From: an uncultured Elusimicrobia bacterium
GTDB taxonomy: Bacteria > RUG730
Direction of reading: 5' to 3'
DNA: 32,043 nt
Assembly (NCBI GenBank): GCA_900321865.1
Contig: ONXP01000031.1
Coordinates: 1 to 32,043, forward strand
Shown: positions 1 to 8,546 of the stretch, piece by piece
Layout of the letters: each line of letters begins with the position of its first letter
How positions within the stretch are numbered: the first letter of the stretch is position 1
Notes under the pieces: generated by a model
The model's database searches: none
What the model was told of the DNA's origin: nothing
The model's input: only the letters and a program-made list of their open reading frames with translations
Made by a program: the position numbers and the translations under genes

Positions 1-1
1 T

Positions 2-1738
2 AAAGCGGTTTTGGCAATAGAGAATGTAGATTTAAAAGACAAAACTATTTCTGGGGAAATAGAAAAAATAGAAGCTGTTCCAGAAAATGCTCCAAGTTTT
101 GTAAAAAATTTAACTGCAAAACTTTTAAAAAAAGAAGGAACTAATGTAAAAACTTCAGAAATGCCGGTTGATGGAACTTGGCCTAGTGGCACCACTAAAT
201 ATGAAAAAAGAAATATTGCATCAAACATTCCTTCTTGGAATCCCGAGGACTGTATTCAATGCGGAAGATGTTCTTTGGTTTGTTCACATGGAGCTATCAG
301 AATGAAAATCTATGATGAAAAAGAGCTTTCCAATGCTCCAAAAGATTTTAAATCAAAAAATGCCATAGGGAAAAATATGGAAGGTAAAAAATGCACTATC
401 CAGGTGTTTCCAGAAGATTGCACAGAATGCGGTTTATGCATGTCAGCATGTCCATTGATAAAACCAAAAGAAGCTCTAAAATGGGTAAAACAAGAAGAAG
501 TAAGAGAAAAAGAAATTAAAAATTTAGATTTCTTTTTAAGTTTGCCAGAAACAGACAAAAATATTGCTGACAGAAATTCTGTAAAAGGCTCACAGCTTAT
601 TACTCCATTATTTGAATTTTCTGGGGCATGTGCGGGTTGTGGAGAAACAGCATATATTAAGCTTTTGACTCAACTTTTTGGTGATAGATTAACCATAGCA
701 AATGCTACTGGATGCTCTTCTATTTATGGTGGAAATTTACCTACTACTCCATATACTAAAAATGAAAAAGGCTTTGGTCCAGCCTGGTCGAATTCTTTAT
801 TTGAAGATAATGCAGAATTTGCTCTTGGGATGAGAGTTGCATATGATAAATACAGAAATTTTGCCTTAGAATTAATTGATAAAATTTTAAATAGAGAATC
901 TATTATTTCTGACGATGAACACAAAATTATATCAGACAATAAAAATTTATTTGAACAAATAAAAAATCTTAAACAAAATAGCCAAGATGATGTTGATAAT
1001 GCTAGGGACATTGTATCAAAAATAAAAAATGTTATTAAAGATCTTAAATCTTTTGATATCAAACAATTATATTCACTTTTAGATTATTTGGTAAAAAAAT
1101 CTGTTTGGGCTATAGGTGGCGATGGCTGGGCTTATGATATAGGGTACGGCGGACTAGATCATGTATTAGCGAGCGGTGAAAATGTAAAAATTTTAGTCCT
1201 AGACACAGAAGTTTATTCTAATACTGGAGGTCAGGCTAGCAAATCCACACCTATGGGAGCCGTTGCAAAATTTGCTGCATCCGGTAAAAAAATGAGAAAA
1301 AAAGACTTGGCTATGATAGCTATGTCATATGGATATATTTATACGGCAAAAGTATCAATAGGAGCCGATCCTAATCAACTTATAAAAGCTATGAATGAAG
1401 CAGAAAATTATAATGGTCCAGCTTTAATTATCGCATATGCACATTGTGTGGCTCATGGAATAAATATGTCAAATGGACTTGAAGAACAAAAAAAGGCTGT
1501 TTTATCCGGGCATTGGCAACTATTTAGATATAATCCAGCTTTAGCAAATGATGGGAAAAATCCTTTGCAGCTAGACAGCAAAGCTCCAACTATAGACATA
1601 AAAGATTATGTATACGGCGAAAATAGATATAAAATTCTTCAAAAAATGAATCCAAAAGAATCAGAAAAATTGATAGAAAAGGCAGGAAAATTAGCTAAAG
1701 AAAAATACGATTATTTAAAAAAATTAACCGAAATTTAA
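2..1738 (+). CDS. nifJ: Pyruvate:ferredoxin (flavodoxin) oxidoreductase, C-terminal part (5' end outside window)
   Basis: The enzyme oxidatively decarboxylates pyruvate to acetyl-CoA and CO2 and passes electrons to ferredoxin, in the cytoplasm of anaerobes. The frame is open to the window edge, so the N-terminal domains are missing. Two 4Fe-4S motifs of the C-x2-C-x2-C-x3-C type are visible (CIQCGRCSLVC near 251-283 and CTECGLCMSAC near 419-451). The thiamine-diphosphate region follows: GACAGCGET near 625, then GGDGWAYDIG near 1117 and NTGGQASKSTPMGA near 1219. The end (GHWQLFRYNP) also fits the single-chain enzyme. Typical full length is about 1,170-1,200 residues, so roughly half is here. 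In the first cluster the last Cys is followed by Ser rather than the usual Pro. A strong hairpin lies just downstream. The call is secure; the symbol follows common usage for this homodimeric type. Confidence 0.96.
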   Translation, partial: KAVLAIENVDLKDKTISGEIEKIEAVPENAPSFVKNLTAKLLKKEGTNVKTSEMPVDGTWPSGTTKYEKRNIASNIPSWNPEDCIQCGRCSLVCSHGAIRMKIYDEKELSNAPKDFKSKNAIGKNMEGKKCTIQVFPEDCTECGLCMSACPLIKPKEALKWVKQEEVREKEIKNLDFFLSLPETDKNIADRNSVKGSQLITPLFEFSGACAGCGETAYIKLLTQLFGDRLTIANATGCSSIYGGNLPTTPYTKNEKGFGPAWSNSLFEDNAEFALGMRVAYDKYRNFALELIDKILNRESIISDDEHKIISDNKNLFEQIKNLKQNSQDDVDNARDIVSKIKNVIKDLKSFDIKQLYSLLDYLVKKSVWAIGGDGWAYDIGYGGLDHVLASGENVKILVLDTEVYSNTGGQASKSTPMGAVAKFAASGKKMRKKDLAMIAMSYGYIYTAKVSIGADPNQLIKAMNEAENYNGPALIIAYAHCVAHGINMSNGLEEQKKAVLSGHWQLFRYNPALANDGKNPLQLDSKAPTIDIKDYVYGENRYKILQKMNPKESEKLIEKAGKLAKEKYDYLKKLTEI

Positions 1739-1750
1739 AATAATTTAATT

Positions 1751-1793
1751 AAATTTCAAAGCCTTTCTTATTCTTGGGAAGGCTTTGAAATTT
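1751..1793. terminator. Hairpin terminator after the oxidoreductase gene
   Basis: Two perfect 15-base arms, 1751-1765 (AAATTTCAAAGCCTT) and 1779-1793, are separated by a 13-base loop that can partly pair (C1767-G1777). The hairpin starts 12 bases after the stop codon at 1738. The outer stem carries A-runs on one side and T-runs on the other, so it can act as an intrinsic terminator in both directions. It would serve the plus-strand oxidoreductase and the minus-strand genes that converge on it. Confidence 0.85.
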
Positions 1794-1847
1794 ATCCGTA
1801 TGCTTTAGGGAAAAAATCCACTAATTTAAAAAATTTGAATATTTATT

Positions 1848-1988
1848 TCAAAAAATAAAATAATCCACACAATAAAATAATAGAAAAGCAATAATAAAAA
1901 ACAGAAATGATTTAACAAAAAATCCTATTAATCCCCTAAAAAAATCAGGATATAAAATAACTAAACAAATAATTATAACCGCGAACAT
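1848..1988 (-). CDS. Possible 46-residue membrane peptide, unknown function
   Basis: An ATG at 1988-1986 opens a 46-codon frame ending in TGA at 1850-1848. The peptide is almost entirely hydrophobic: one segment near residues 2-12 and another near 20-40, separated by the short polar stretch YPDFFRG. It lies in the 342-base stretch between the oxidoreductase and the secreted hydrolase, 92 bases downstream of the hydrolase stop on the same strand, so it could be the last gene of that run. G and C are denser inside the frame than in the flanks, which favours coding. Against it, no good ribosome-binding site precedes the ATG, and T-rich strands readily produce Phe/Ile-rich chance frames. The rest of the 342-base stretch holds only the hairpin at 1751-1793 and plain AT-rich sequence. 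Confidence 0.4.
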   Translation of the reverse strand: MFAVIIICLVILYPDFFRGLIGFFVKSFLFFIIAFLLFYCVDYFIF

Positions 1989-2080
1989 CTTAATATTAAA
2001 TTTTTCTAAACTTTAAAAAAGTTATAAATTAAATATAAAAAATAATTTTAATATTTTTAAAAATAATTATATTAAACTTC

Positions 2081-3124
2081 TCATCTATTCATATATTTTT
2101 TTATAAATTTTTCTATTTTATCAAAAGGGATTTTTTTCATATTATCATACAAATCTACATGACTGGCATCTTTTACTATAAAAAGTTCTTTATTTTCACC
2201 TCTCAATTTCCCAAAAACATATTCAGAAAAATATCTTGAGTGAGCTTTTTCTCCGTGTACTAAAAGTACTGCATTTTTAATATCTCTTGCATTATTAAAA
2301 AGACTAGCACTCATAACATTTATAGGATTTGCCTTAGTCCAACCACCATTAGAATTTATGGATCGCTTATGATAACCCCGTTTTAATTTATAATACATAT
2401 AATAATCTTTTACGAACTCTGGTTCATCTCCTCTCAAAAATCCAGGTAATCCCGGCTCCGTTTCATAGTCATCGTTTAAGAAATCTTTGGTTCTTTGTTT
2501 GCTTAATTCTTCTTTCTTTTTATATCTAGCTTCTTCTGTCATAATATCATCATATCCATTAGCCAAAACTCTAGGCATATCATACATAGTAGAAGCGATT
2601 GTTACTTTTATTCTAGGATCTGATATACTAGCATAAATAGCATATCCTCCAAATCCACAGATTCCGATAACTGCTATTTTTTCTGAATCTACATTTTTAT
2701 AATTTGATAAAAAATCGACGGAGGCCATAAAATCTTCCGCATTTATATCTGGAGATGAAACTGCTCTAGGCTCTCCATCACTTTCACCAGTAAAAGATGG
2801 ATCAAAAGCTAAGGCTATAAACCCCCTAGAAGCAAACTCCTGGGCATATAACCCTGATGCTTGTTCTTTTACTGCTCCATATGGTCCTGAAATAGCTATC
2901 CCAATATATTTTTTATCTTCTTTAAAATTTTTAGGAAAATATAAATCTCCAATTAATTTTATTCCAAATCTATTTTTAAATGAAACTTTTTTAACTAAAG
3001 TATTTTGATTTTTAGGAAAAGTTTTATCCCAAGAATCTTGAACTTGTTGCATAAACTGTTCTTGAGAAAATAAAAAAGTAAACATTAATAAAAAACTTAT
3101 AAATTCTAAAACAATTTTTTTCAT
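2081..3124 (-). CDS. Secreted alpha/beta hydrolase of the dienelactone-hydrolase type, with Cys at the nucleophile position
   Basis: This 347-residue protein begins with a signal peptide (Lys-Lys then about 16 hydrophobic residues, with a likely cut after SQ near residue 21), so it probably works in the periplasm or is lipid-free secreted. The fold is suggested by the ISGPYG oxyanion-type stretch (residues 79-83), the nucleophile elbow GICGFGG (154-160) and the catalytic-His region DASHVDLYD (319-327). The elbow has Cys156 instead of Ser. From memory, a subgroup of bacterial relatives has exactly this GICG[WF]GG signature and the STMYDM and HGEKAHSRYFSE blocks also seen here. The substrate is unknown. 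It follows homoserine dehydrogenase by 24 bases and looks like the distal gene of that operon, although its function is unrelated. An accessory or transferred gene is plausible but unproven. Confidence 0.82.
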   Translation of the reverse strand: MKKIVLEFISFLLMFTFLFSQEQFMQQVQDSWDKTFPKNQNTLVKKVSFKNRFGIKLIGDLYFPKNFKEDKKYIGIAISGPYGAVKEQASGLYAQEFASRGFIALAFDPSFTGESDGEPRAVSSPDINAEDFMASVDFLSNYKNVDSEKIAVIGICGFGGYAIYASISDPRIKVTIASTMYDMPRVLANGYDDIMTEEARYKKKEELSKQRTKDFLNDDYETEPGLPGFLRGDEPEFVKDYYMYYKLKRGYHKRSINSNGGWTKANPINVMSASLFNNARDIKNAVLLVHGEKAHSRYFSEYVFGKLRGENKELFIVKDASHVDLYDNMKKIPFDKIEKFIKKYMNR

Positions 3125-3148
3125 ATTTTCTCCTAAATATTTTTATTG

Positions 3149-4474
3149 TTATAAATTTTCTTCTATCCTTATTACAATTATTTTATTTAAGACAAATTTT
3201 AAATCTTTAATTTCTTTTATTGCATTTTTTACATCTTTTTCCTTTGAAATATGAGTAGTAATTATAACTGGAATAGATTCTTTAGAATTAGAATTATAAT
3301 TATGTTGATAAAAAGAAGCAATAGAAATATTATACTTTCCCATAACACTGGTTATACTGGACAATGCTCCAACAGAATCTAAAACTTCTAGCCTAATATA
3401 ATATCTCGTTTCTATTTCGTTTATATTTAAAATATTTATTTTTGTTTCATTTAGACTAACAAAATTAGTTTTATTTGCTATGCCATTATTAATATTTTTT
3501 GCAACATATAAAATATCGCTAACCACACCACTTGCAGCTGGCAATTCTCCGGCCCCCTTGCCATAAAACATTACATCTCCTGCCGCATCTCCAATGATAA
3601 AAGCTGCATTATATTCGTTATTTACCGAGGCTAAAAGATGATTTTCTGAAATAAATACTGGAGAAACCCTTAATTCCAGCGAGTCCTCTTTTTTCTTTGC
3701 CACAGCTAATAACTTTAAAACTAGCCCTAAATTTTCTTTTGCAAATTTTATATCAAAAAGATCAATATCCTTTATCCCTTCTATATAAACATCTTTTAAA
3801 TCAATACTTTTTTGATAAGCAAGTGAAGCCAAAATTAACAATTTATGTGCTGCATCTATTCCATCAATATCAAATGTTGGATCTGCTTCTGCAAAACCTT
3901 TTTCCTGAGCCAAAGATAAAGCATCTTGAAATGAATATTTTTCCAAAAGCATTTTTGTCAAAATATAATTAGTAGTTCCGTTTAAAATTCCATAAATTTT
4001 TTCTATTTTATTGCTGGAAAGTCCTTCATTTAAACCCTGGATCACAGGAATTCCTGCCAGAACACTTGCCTCAAAATAAATTAGACAATTATTAACTCTA
4101 GAGGCATTATTTATTTCGTTCCAATATTTAGCAAGAGCTGCTTTATTTGCTGTCACAACATGCTTTTTTCCCTCTAAAGCCTTTATAATATAATCTTTAG
4201 CAGGATTATACCCTCCTATCAGCTCCACCACTATATCTATTTCATCATCTAAAAGTATATCGTCAATATTATTTGAAATAATAGACGAATCGAATTTAAA
4301 AGGGAAAAAACTCTGCCAAGGCTTGGAAATATTTCTTGTAACTATTTTTTTTACTTCTATTTTTCCACCAGTTTTCAATTTTATTATGTCTTCAATATTA
4401 TTTAAAATTTTTATAACACCTTTTCCAACTGTCCCAAGGCCTATTATGCCTATTTTCACCACTTTATCGCTCAT
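3149..4474 (-). CDS. hom: Homoserine dehydrogenase
   Basis: The enzyme reduces aspartate semialdehyde to homoserine with NAD(P)H, the branch point to threonine and methionine. The 441-residue protein has the N-terminal nucleotide-binding loop GLGTVGKGV (residues 13-21), the catalytic-domain blocks VTANKAALA, FEASVLAGIPVI and LNGTTNYIL, and PTFDIDGIDAAHKL further on. The C-terminal ~90 residues are an ACT domain (the stretch beginning YYIRLEVLDSVGALSSI), normally the site of threonine feedback. Length matches the monofunctional ACT-bearing family. AGGAAA lies a few bases before the ATG. The M16-like gene ends 10 bases upstream, so they are probably co-transcribed. Homoserine made here could feed the metY product encoded at 21025-22302. 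Confidence 0.96.
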   Translation of the reverse strand: MSDKVVKIGIIGLGTVGKGVIKILNNIEDIIKLKTGGKIEVKKIVTRNISKPWQSFFPFKFDSSIISNNIDDILLDDEIDIVVELIGGYNPAKDYIIKALEGKKHVVTANKAALAKYWNEINNASRVNNCLIYFEASVLAGIPVIQGLNEGLSSNKIEKIYGILNGTTNYILTKMLLEKYSFQDALSLAQEKGFAEADPTFDIDGIDAAHKLLILASLAYQKSIDLKDVYIEGIKDIDLFDIKFAKENLGLVLKLLAVAKKKEDSLELRVSPVFISENHLLASVNNEYNAAFIIGDAAGDVMFYGKGAGELPAASGVVSDILYVAKNINNGIANKTNFVSLNETKINILNINEIETRYYIRLEVLDSVGALSSITSVMGKYNISIASFYQHNYNSNSKESIPVIITTHISKEKDVKNAIKEIKDLKFVLNKIIVIRIEENL

Positions 4475-4484
4475 AAAATTTCCT

Positions 4485-5732
4485 TTATTTAAATTTTAAA
4501 ACCAAAAATTTTTGATCAAATATTTCAGGAATATTTCTATTAATTTCAGATAACGAAATATCATTTAAAAAATCATTGTACCAGTCATTATCTAAATTTA
4601 AAATTTCATTAAAACCCAAACTAAAACATCGATTTTGTTTTTGTTCTTTTTTAAAAATTTCATAAACAAAAGCTCTTTCTTTCAAAATATCAAAAGTTCT
4701 TTTATCAATTCCTTTTTTACAAAAATTTTTTATAACTTTTTTTATTTCTTCTGTAGCAAAATCTATATTTTTTTTATCTAAGCCTAAACTAATAGCCCAA
4801 TAATTTTTTTCTTTATAATTGGAATAAAAAGAATGTATTTCATAACAAAGTCCTAAGTCTTCTCTAATTTTATCAAACAAAAGAGAACTCATTCCAGAGC
4901 CCACATAATTATTTAAAAATTTAATTTTTTTATAATTTTCGTCAAAAATATCATATGTAATAAATCCCATCTGGATAAAACCTTGAGTAAATTTGGTTTC
5001 TTTTTCTATTACAAAATTATTTATATTAAACAAATTATCATTTTTGTCATCATAATCAATATTCTCTAGATTTTCTGTAAATTTTTTATAAATAATATTT
5101 AATTTTTCGTCAATATTATCAAGATTTCCGATTATACTAATTGTTAAAGGATTTTTTGTAAAATATTTGTCATTAATGAAATATTTTTTGTGAAAATTTT
5201 GTATAATATTGAAATCTATTTTATTTAAACTATCTTCTGTCCCAAGAATATTAAAACTTTTAGAATTTTGCTCTCCATAAAGATTTTTTAAAAAGTCCTT
5301 ATTGGCAATTATATGAATGTCTTCATCTTCTTGTAATAAATCATTTTTCATTTCTAGTTTTACTTTTTCTATTTCTTTTTCATCAAATTTGGGAGAATTC
5401 ATCATAGAAAAAAATATTTCCATAGCTTTATAAAATTTATCTTTCAAAAAACACATCGAAATATTTATAAATTCATTTTTTCTAGACATTTCCAAAAATA
5501 TTGCATTTTCTTCCAAAAAAATTGATATTTTGTTAGCATCACAAAAGTTTTCTTTTTTTGATCCTTTCTGAATAAGCCTCAAAATAAACTCTCCTATTCC
5601 CAAGGTTTCTTTTTCTAAAACAACAGGTATTTTATAGAAAAAAATAATATTACATATATCAGATTCTATTTCATTTTTATAAAGAATTTTTATTTTTTGA
5701 TCACCAGAAGGATTATAAATTTTAAAATCCAT
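4485..5732 (-). CDS. M16-family peptidase homologue lacking the HxxEH zinc motif, probably non-catalytic
   Basis: The 415-residue protein has the two-lobed layout of the M16B (pitrilysin/processing-peptidase-like) family. Where active members read GLAHFLEHxxxKGT, this one reads GIGEFILRLIQKGS (residues 45-58). The three ligand/catalytic positions H, E and H are therefore E48, L51 and R52. The second half keeps the substrate-side signature SGMSSLLFDKIREDLGLCYEI, with the Arg and Tyr of the R/Y pair. This is the usual pattern of the inactive partner in a two-subunit M16 pair, but no active partner is encoded in the window. No signal peptide is visible, so it is probably cytoplasmic. GGAGA precedes the ATG by about 7 bases, and the permease gene ends 4 bases upstream. 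Confidence 0.85.
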   Translation of the reverse strand: MDFKIYNPSGDQKIKILYKNEIESDICNIIFFYKIPVVLEKETLGIGEFILRLIQKGSKKENFCDANKISIFLEENAIFLEMSRKNEFINISMCFLKDKFYKAMEIFFSMMNSPKFDEKEIEKVKLEMKNDLLQEDEDIHIIANKDFLKNLYGEQNSKSFNILGTEDSLNKIDFNIIQNFHKKYFINDKYFTKNPLTISIIGNLDNIDEKLNIIYKKFTENLENIDYDDKNDNLFNINNFVIEKETKFTQGFIQMGFITYDIFDENYKKIKFLNNYVGSGMSSLLFDKIREDLGLCYEIHSFYSNYKEKNYWAISLGLDKKNIDFATEEIKKVIKNFCKKGIDKRTFDILKERAFVYEIFKKEQKQNRCFSLGFNEILNLDNDWYNDFLNDISLSEINRNIPEIFDQKFLVLKFK

Positions 5733-5736
5733 ACAA

Positions 5737-6828
5737 TTATCTCCTATTTACCCTAAAAAATAAAAATATTCCAAATATTCCCATACAAATATTAGGTAAA
5801 TTTACAGCTAAATATATTGGAAAAACTTGCTTTTCTGCAAGATTTATTCCAATAGTCAAAAATACATAATACACCATTAAAACTATTAAGCTCATCCCAA
5901 ATGCAATAGATTTAGTGTGTTTAGTTCTAGAAATCGTTAAACTTCCACCCAAAAGTGCAAAAATAAAACAAGCAATCCCAAGGCATACTCTTTCATAATA
6001 TTGAATTAATAAAAAAATTACACTAATTCCTCTTTCTTTAAGATTTTTTACTTGTTCTTTTATTTCATAACCTTTTAAACTAGCACTATTTCTAGAATAA
6101 TTTTTACTTTTCATTTCATTCATATTAAAGGTTATTAAATATTCTTTAAAATCTAAAATGCTAAATTTTGATAAATTTTGGTCATCTTTTTGCTGAATTT
6201 TGCCATTAAAAAGTTTAAGATTTATTATATTGTTTTTTACAAAAATTTCTCCACTTTTTGCAGTTATTGTAATAGGATAAATAGAAGTTTTTTCCATTCT
6301 ATAAATCAATATATTTTCCATTTTATTCGTTTTTTTATCTATTTTTTCTATAAAAAATTTATGATCCTTTATAGAAAAAAAAGTCTTTTCTTTAAAATCA
6401 AAAGTAGGTGTTTTATTTGCCATATTATAAAAAATTTCTGTAATTTTTGTTTGACAATGTGGAACAATATTTTGATTAAAATATATCATAAAAATTGACA
6501 ATAATATAGATAAAATAATCAAAGGGCTTATTATTTTACTCTGAGAAATTCCACCAGCCTTCATTGCCAGAATTTCATTATTATCTTGAAATTGACCCAA
6601 AGTCAAAAGTGTGCCAATCAAAAATGCCATAGGGAAAGTAAAACTAAAAAGAGACGGAAATATATAAATAAAAATTTTCACCACATCTAAAAATGAAGAT
6701 TTGTTATTTATCAAAATTTCCATTAAATCAAAAATTTTTTCCATCAACAAAATAAAACTAAAAACTAAAAAACCTAAAAAAAATTGAGGAATAAATTCTT
6801 TGATTATATATTTATTGATAATTTTCAT
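5737..6828 (-). CDS. LptF/LptG (YjgP/YjgQ) family lipopolysaccharide-export permease
   Basis: In known systems LptF and LptG form the inner-membrane channel of the LptB2FG ABC transporter, which extracts lipopolysaccharide and feeds it to the periplasmic bridge. The 363-residue protein has the expected layout: about three membrane segments in the first 120 residues (starting IIKEFIPQFFLGFLVFSF), a periplasmic beta-jellyroll middle (about 125-255) and three C-terminal membrane segments. The block NEILAMKAGGIS (residues 84-95) is the coupling region typical of the family. Whether it is the F or the G member cannot be decided, and no second copy is in the window. Its start overlaps the end of rdgB by 17 bases. 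Its presence argues for an outer membrane with lipopolysaccharide. Confidence 0.92.
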   Translation of the reverse strand: MKIINKYIIKEFIPQFFLGFLVFSFILLMEKIFDLMEILINNKSSFLDVVKIFIYIFPSLFSFTFPMAFLIGTLLTLGQFQDNNEILAMKAGGISQSKIISPLIILSILLSIFMIYFNQNIVPHCQTKITEIFYNMANKTPTFDFKEKTFFSIKDHKFFIEKIDKKTNKMENILIYRMEKTSIYPITITAKSGEIFVKNNIINLKLFNGKIQQKDDQNLSKFSILDFKEYLITFNMNEMKSKNYSRNSASLKGYEIKEQVKNLKERGISVIFLLIQYYERVCLGIACFIFALLGGSLTISRTKHTKSIAFGMSLIVLMVYYVFLTIGINLAEKQVFPIYLAVNLPNICMGIFGIFLFFRVNRR

Positions 6829-7417
6829 AAAACTTTATAATTTTCTTTTTCATATCAAAAAGTGCTTTTCCTCTATGGCTTATAGAATTTTTTTCTTCTA
6901 AAGTCATTTCAGAAAAAGTTTTTTTTATTTCTGGAACAAAAAATATTGGATCATAGCCAAATCCTAAACTTCCAGACATAATTTCTAAAATAATTCCGTC
7001 ACATTCACCTACGGATTTTATAATATTTTTGCCATCATAAAATATCAAAACTGTAATAAATTTTGCTTTTCTATTTTTTTCCCCTTTCATATTAAATAAA
7101 AGTTTGTTTATATTATCTAAGTAAGTTGCATTTTCTCCAGAATATCTGGCAGAATATACTCCTGGCTCTCCATTTAATGCCTCAACAAAAAGCCCTGTAT
7201 CATCAGCTAAAGACGGAATTTTAGAATAAAGTTGAAACTCTTTAGCTTTTTTCAAAGCATTTTCTTCAATAGTTTTTCCATCTTCTATCACATTTATACC
7301 TGGAAAATCTTTTTGACTAAAAAGAGAAATTTTATATTTCGTAAGAAAATCATTAAAATAATTTTTTATTTCCAATAATTTATCATTATTACCAGTCGCT
7401 ATTAACAATTTTTTCAT
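6812..7417 (-). CDS. rdgB: dITP/XTP pyrophosphatase (Ham1/RdgB family)
   Basis: This cytoplasmic house-cleaning enzyme hydrolyses the damaged purine nucleotides dITP, ITP and XTP to monophosphates, keeping them out of DNA and RNA. The 201-residue length is normal for the family. Visible signatures are the N-terminal ATGNNDKLLEI (substrate loop), SLADDTGLFVEALNGEPGVYSARYSG (catalytic Asp and metal region), GFGYDPIF and the C-terminal ISHRGKAL. GGAGAATTAAA precedes the ATG at 7417-7415. It is separated from the ROK kinase gene by one base and overlaps the permease gene by 17 bases, so translation is probably coupled. Confidence 0.97.
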   Translation of the reverse strand: MKKLLIATGNNDKLLEIKNYFNDFLTKYKISLFSQKDFPGINVIEDGKTIEENALKKAKEFQLYSKIPSLADDTGLFVEALNGEPGVYSARYSGENATYLDNINKLLFNMKGEKNRKAKFITVLIFYDGKNIIKSVGECDGIILEIMSGSLGFGYDPIFFVPEIKKTFSEMTLEEKNSISHRGKALFDMKKKIIKFYENYQ

Positions 7418-7418
7418 T

Positions 7419-8405
7419 TTAATTCTCCATCAATAAAAGTCCAGCTCCTATTACTCCCATATCCTGACGTTCTTCTGAAAAAATTATTTTTGCAGTTTCT
7501 CTAGGAACAGAAAAGGCTCTTTTTTCTACTTCTTTTTTTAAACTTTCAATAAATAATTTTTCCGCATGACTAATCCCACCTGTTATATGAATAGCATCCG
7601 GATTAAAAATATTTATCATAGAAGCAATCAAAATACCCAATATTTTTCCAAATTCTTCCCAAATAAATAATGCTAATTTATCACCTTTAAATCCTGCCTC
7701 TTGGATAAATTTTGGCATTAAAATTTTTTCTTTTTTTTGAATATCAAAAAGCATAGAATCTGAAAATTTTTCATAACTAGGATTTTCTTTGTTTTTAATT
7801 TTTACAAGCATTTCCTCGGCAAATTCTATAATACCTTTCGTTCCTATATATCTTTCTATACATCCATTATTTCCACAAGAACATTTTTTCCCATTATGAA
7901 TATATGTTATATGTCCTATTTCCCCAGCCGTTCCGCTAGACCCACGGTATAATTTTTTGTTTAAAATAATTCCGCCACCTACCCCAGTTCCCAAGGTTAT
8001 ACAAATCACATTTCTAAAAGTTTCTCTATAATTTAAAAAGAACTCTCCCCAAGCAGCAGCATTAGCATCATTGTCTAAAATAACTTTTAATCCTAATGCC
8101 ATTTCTAGATTTTTAACAATCTCAAAATTTTCCCACCCAATATTAGGCGAAAATTTTATATTTCCTTTTTCATACAATACAATTCCACAAGCTCCTATCC
8201 CTATACCTAAAATATTTTTACTAGAAAAATTATTTTTTATTTTTTTACAAGTATTAATTATATTTTCTGAGGCTATATTTTTATCTAAATTTTCTCTTGT
8301 TTGTAAATTTTCTTTATAAATTATCTCCCCTTTTTCACCAATCAAAGCAATCGTTATTTTCGTTCCTCCAATATCTATCCCTATGAAATATTTATTATTT
8401 TCCAA
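7419..8405 (-). CDS. ROK-family sugar kinase, probably glucokinase
   Basis: ROK kinases phosphorylate hexoses or amino sugars with ATP. The 328-residue protein opens with the phosphate-binding loop GIDIGGTKI, has the catalytic DNDANAAAWGE block and the GTGVGGGI motif, and carries the zinc-binding cysteine cluster KCSCGNNGCIE plus GEIGH upstream of it. There is no N-terminal helix-turn-helix, so it is an enzyme rather than a NagC/XylR-type repressor. Glucose is the likeliest substrate from the length and glucokinase-like blocks, but amino sugars cannot be excluded. The start is TTG at 8405-8403, with AGGAG at 8417-8413 (7-base spacing); an ATG five bases upstream is out of frame. As first gene of the run down to 2081 it needs a promoter in 8406-8468, where a TATACT/TATAAT-rich stretch is visible but no convincing -35. 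Confidence 0.9.
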   Translation of the reverse strand: MENNKYFIGIDIGGTKITIALIGEKGEIIYKENLQTRENLDKNIASENIINTCKKIKNNFSSKNILGIGIGACGIVLYEKGNIKFSPNIGWENFEIVKNLEMALGLKVILDNDANAAAWGEFFLNYRETFRNVICITLGTGVGGGIILNKKLYRGSSGTAGEIGHITYIHNGKKCSCGNNGCIERYIGTKGIIEFAEEMLVKIKNKENPSYEKFSDSMLFDIQKKEKILMPKFIQEAGFKGDKLALFIWEEFGKILGILIASMINIFNPDAIHITGGISHAEKLFIESLKKEVEKRAFSVPRETAKIIFSEERQDMGVIGAGLLLMEN

Positions 8406-8468
8406 AACATCTCTCCTAAAATGATATAAAGTATAAAATTATATAAAAAATTTGTTTAATAAAAAAGA

Positions 8469-8502
8469 AAAAGCTCCCCTATTTTTCAATAAAGGAGCTT
8501 TT
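8469..8502 (-). terminator. Intrinsic terminator after dnaK
   Basis: A nine-base perfect stem is formed by 8469-8477 (AAAAGCTCC) and 8494-8502. Read on the minus strand, it lies 45 bases after the dnaK stop and is followed by a T-rich tract (TTTTTCTTTTTT). This is the standard form of a factor-independent terminator, and it separates dnaK from the ROK-kinase operon. Confidence 0.85.
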
Positions 8503-8521
8503 GAAAATTGAAAATTGAAAA
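8501..8521. repeat. Three tandem copies of TTGAAAA
   Basis: The heptamer TTGAAAA occurs three times head to tail between the dnaK stop codon and its terminator. In such AT-rich sequence this may be simple slippage-derived microsatellite DNA. No function is suggested. Confidence 0.8.
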
Positions 8522-8546
8522 TAAAAAAATTCTTAGCTTAAAAAAA

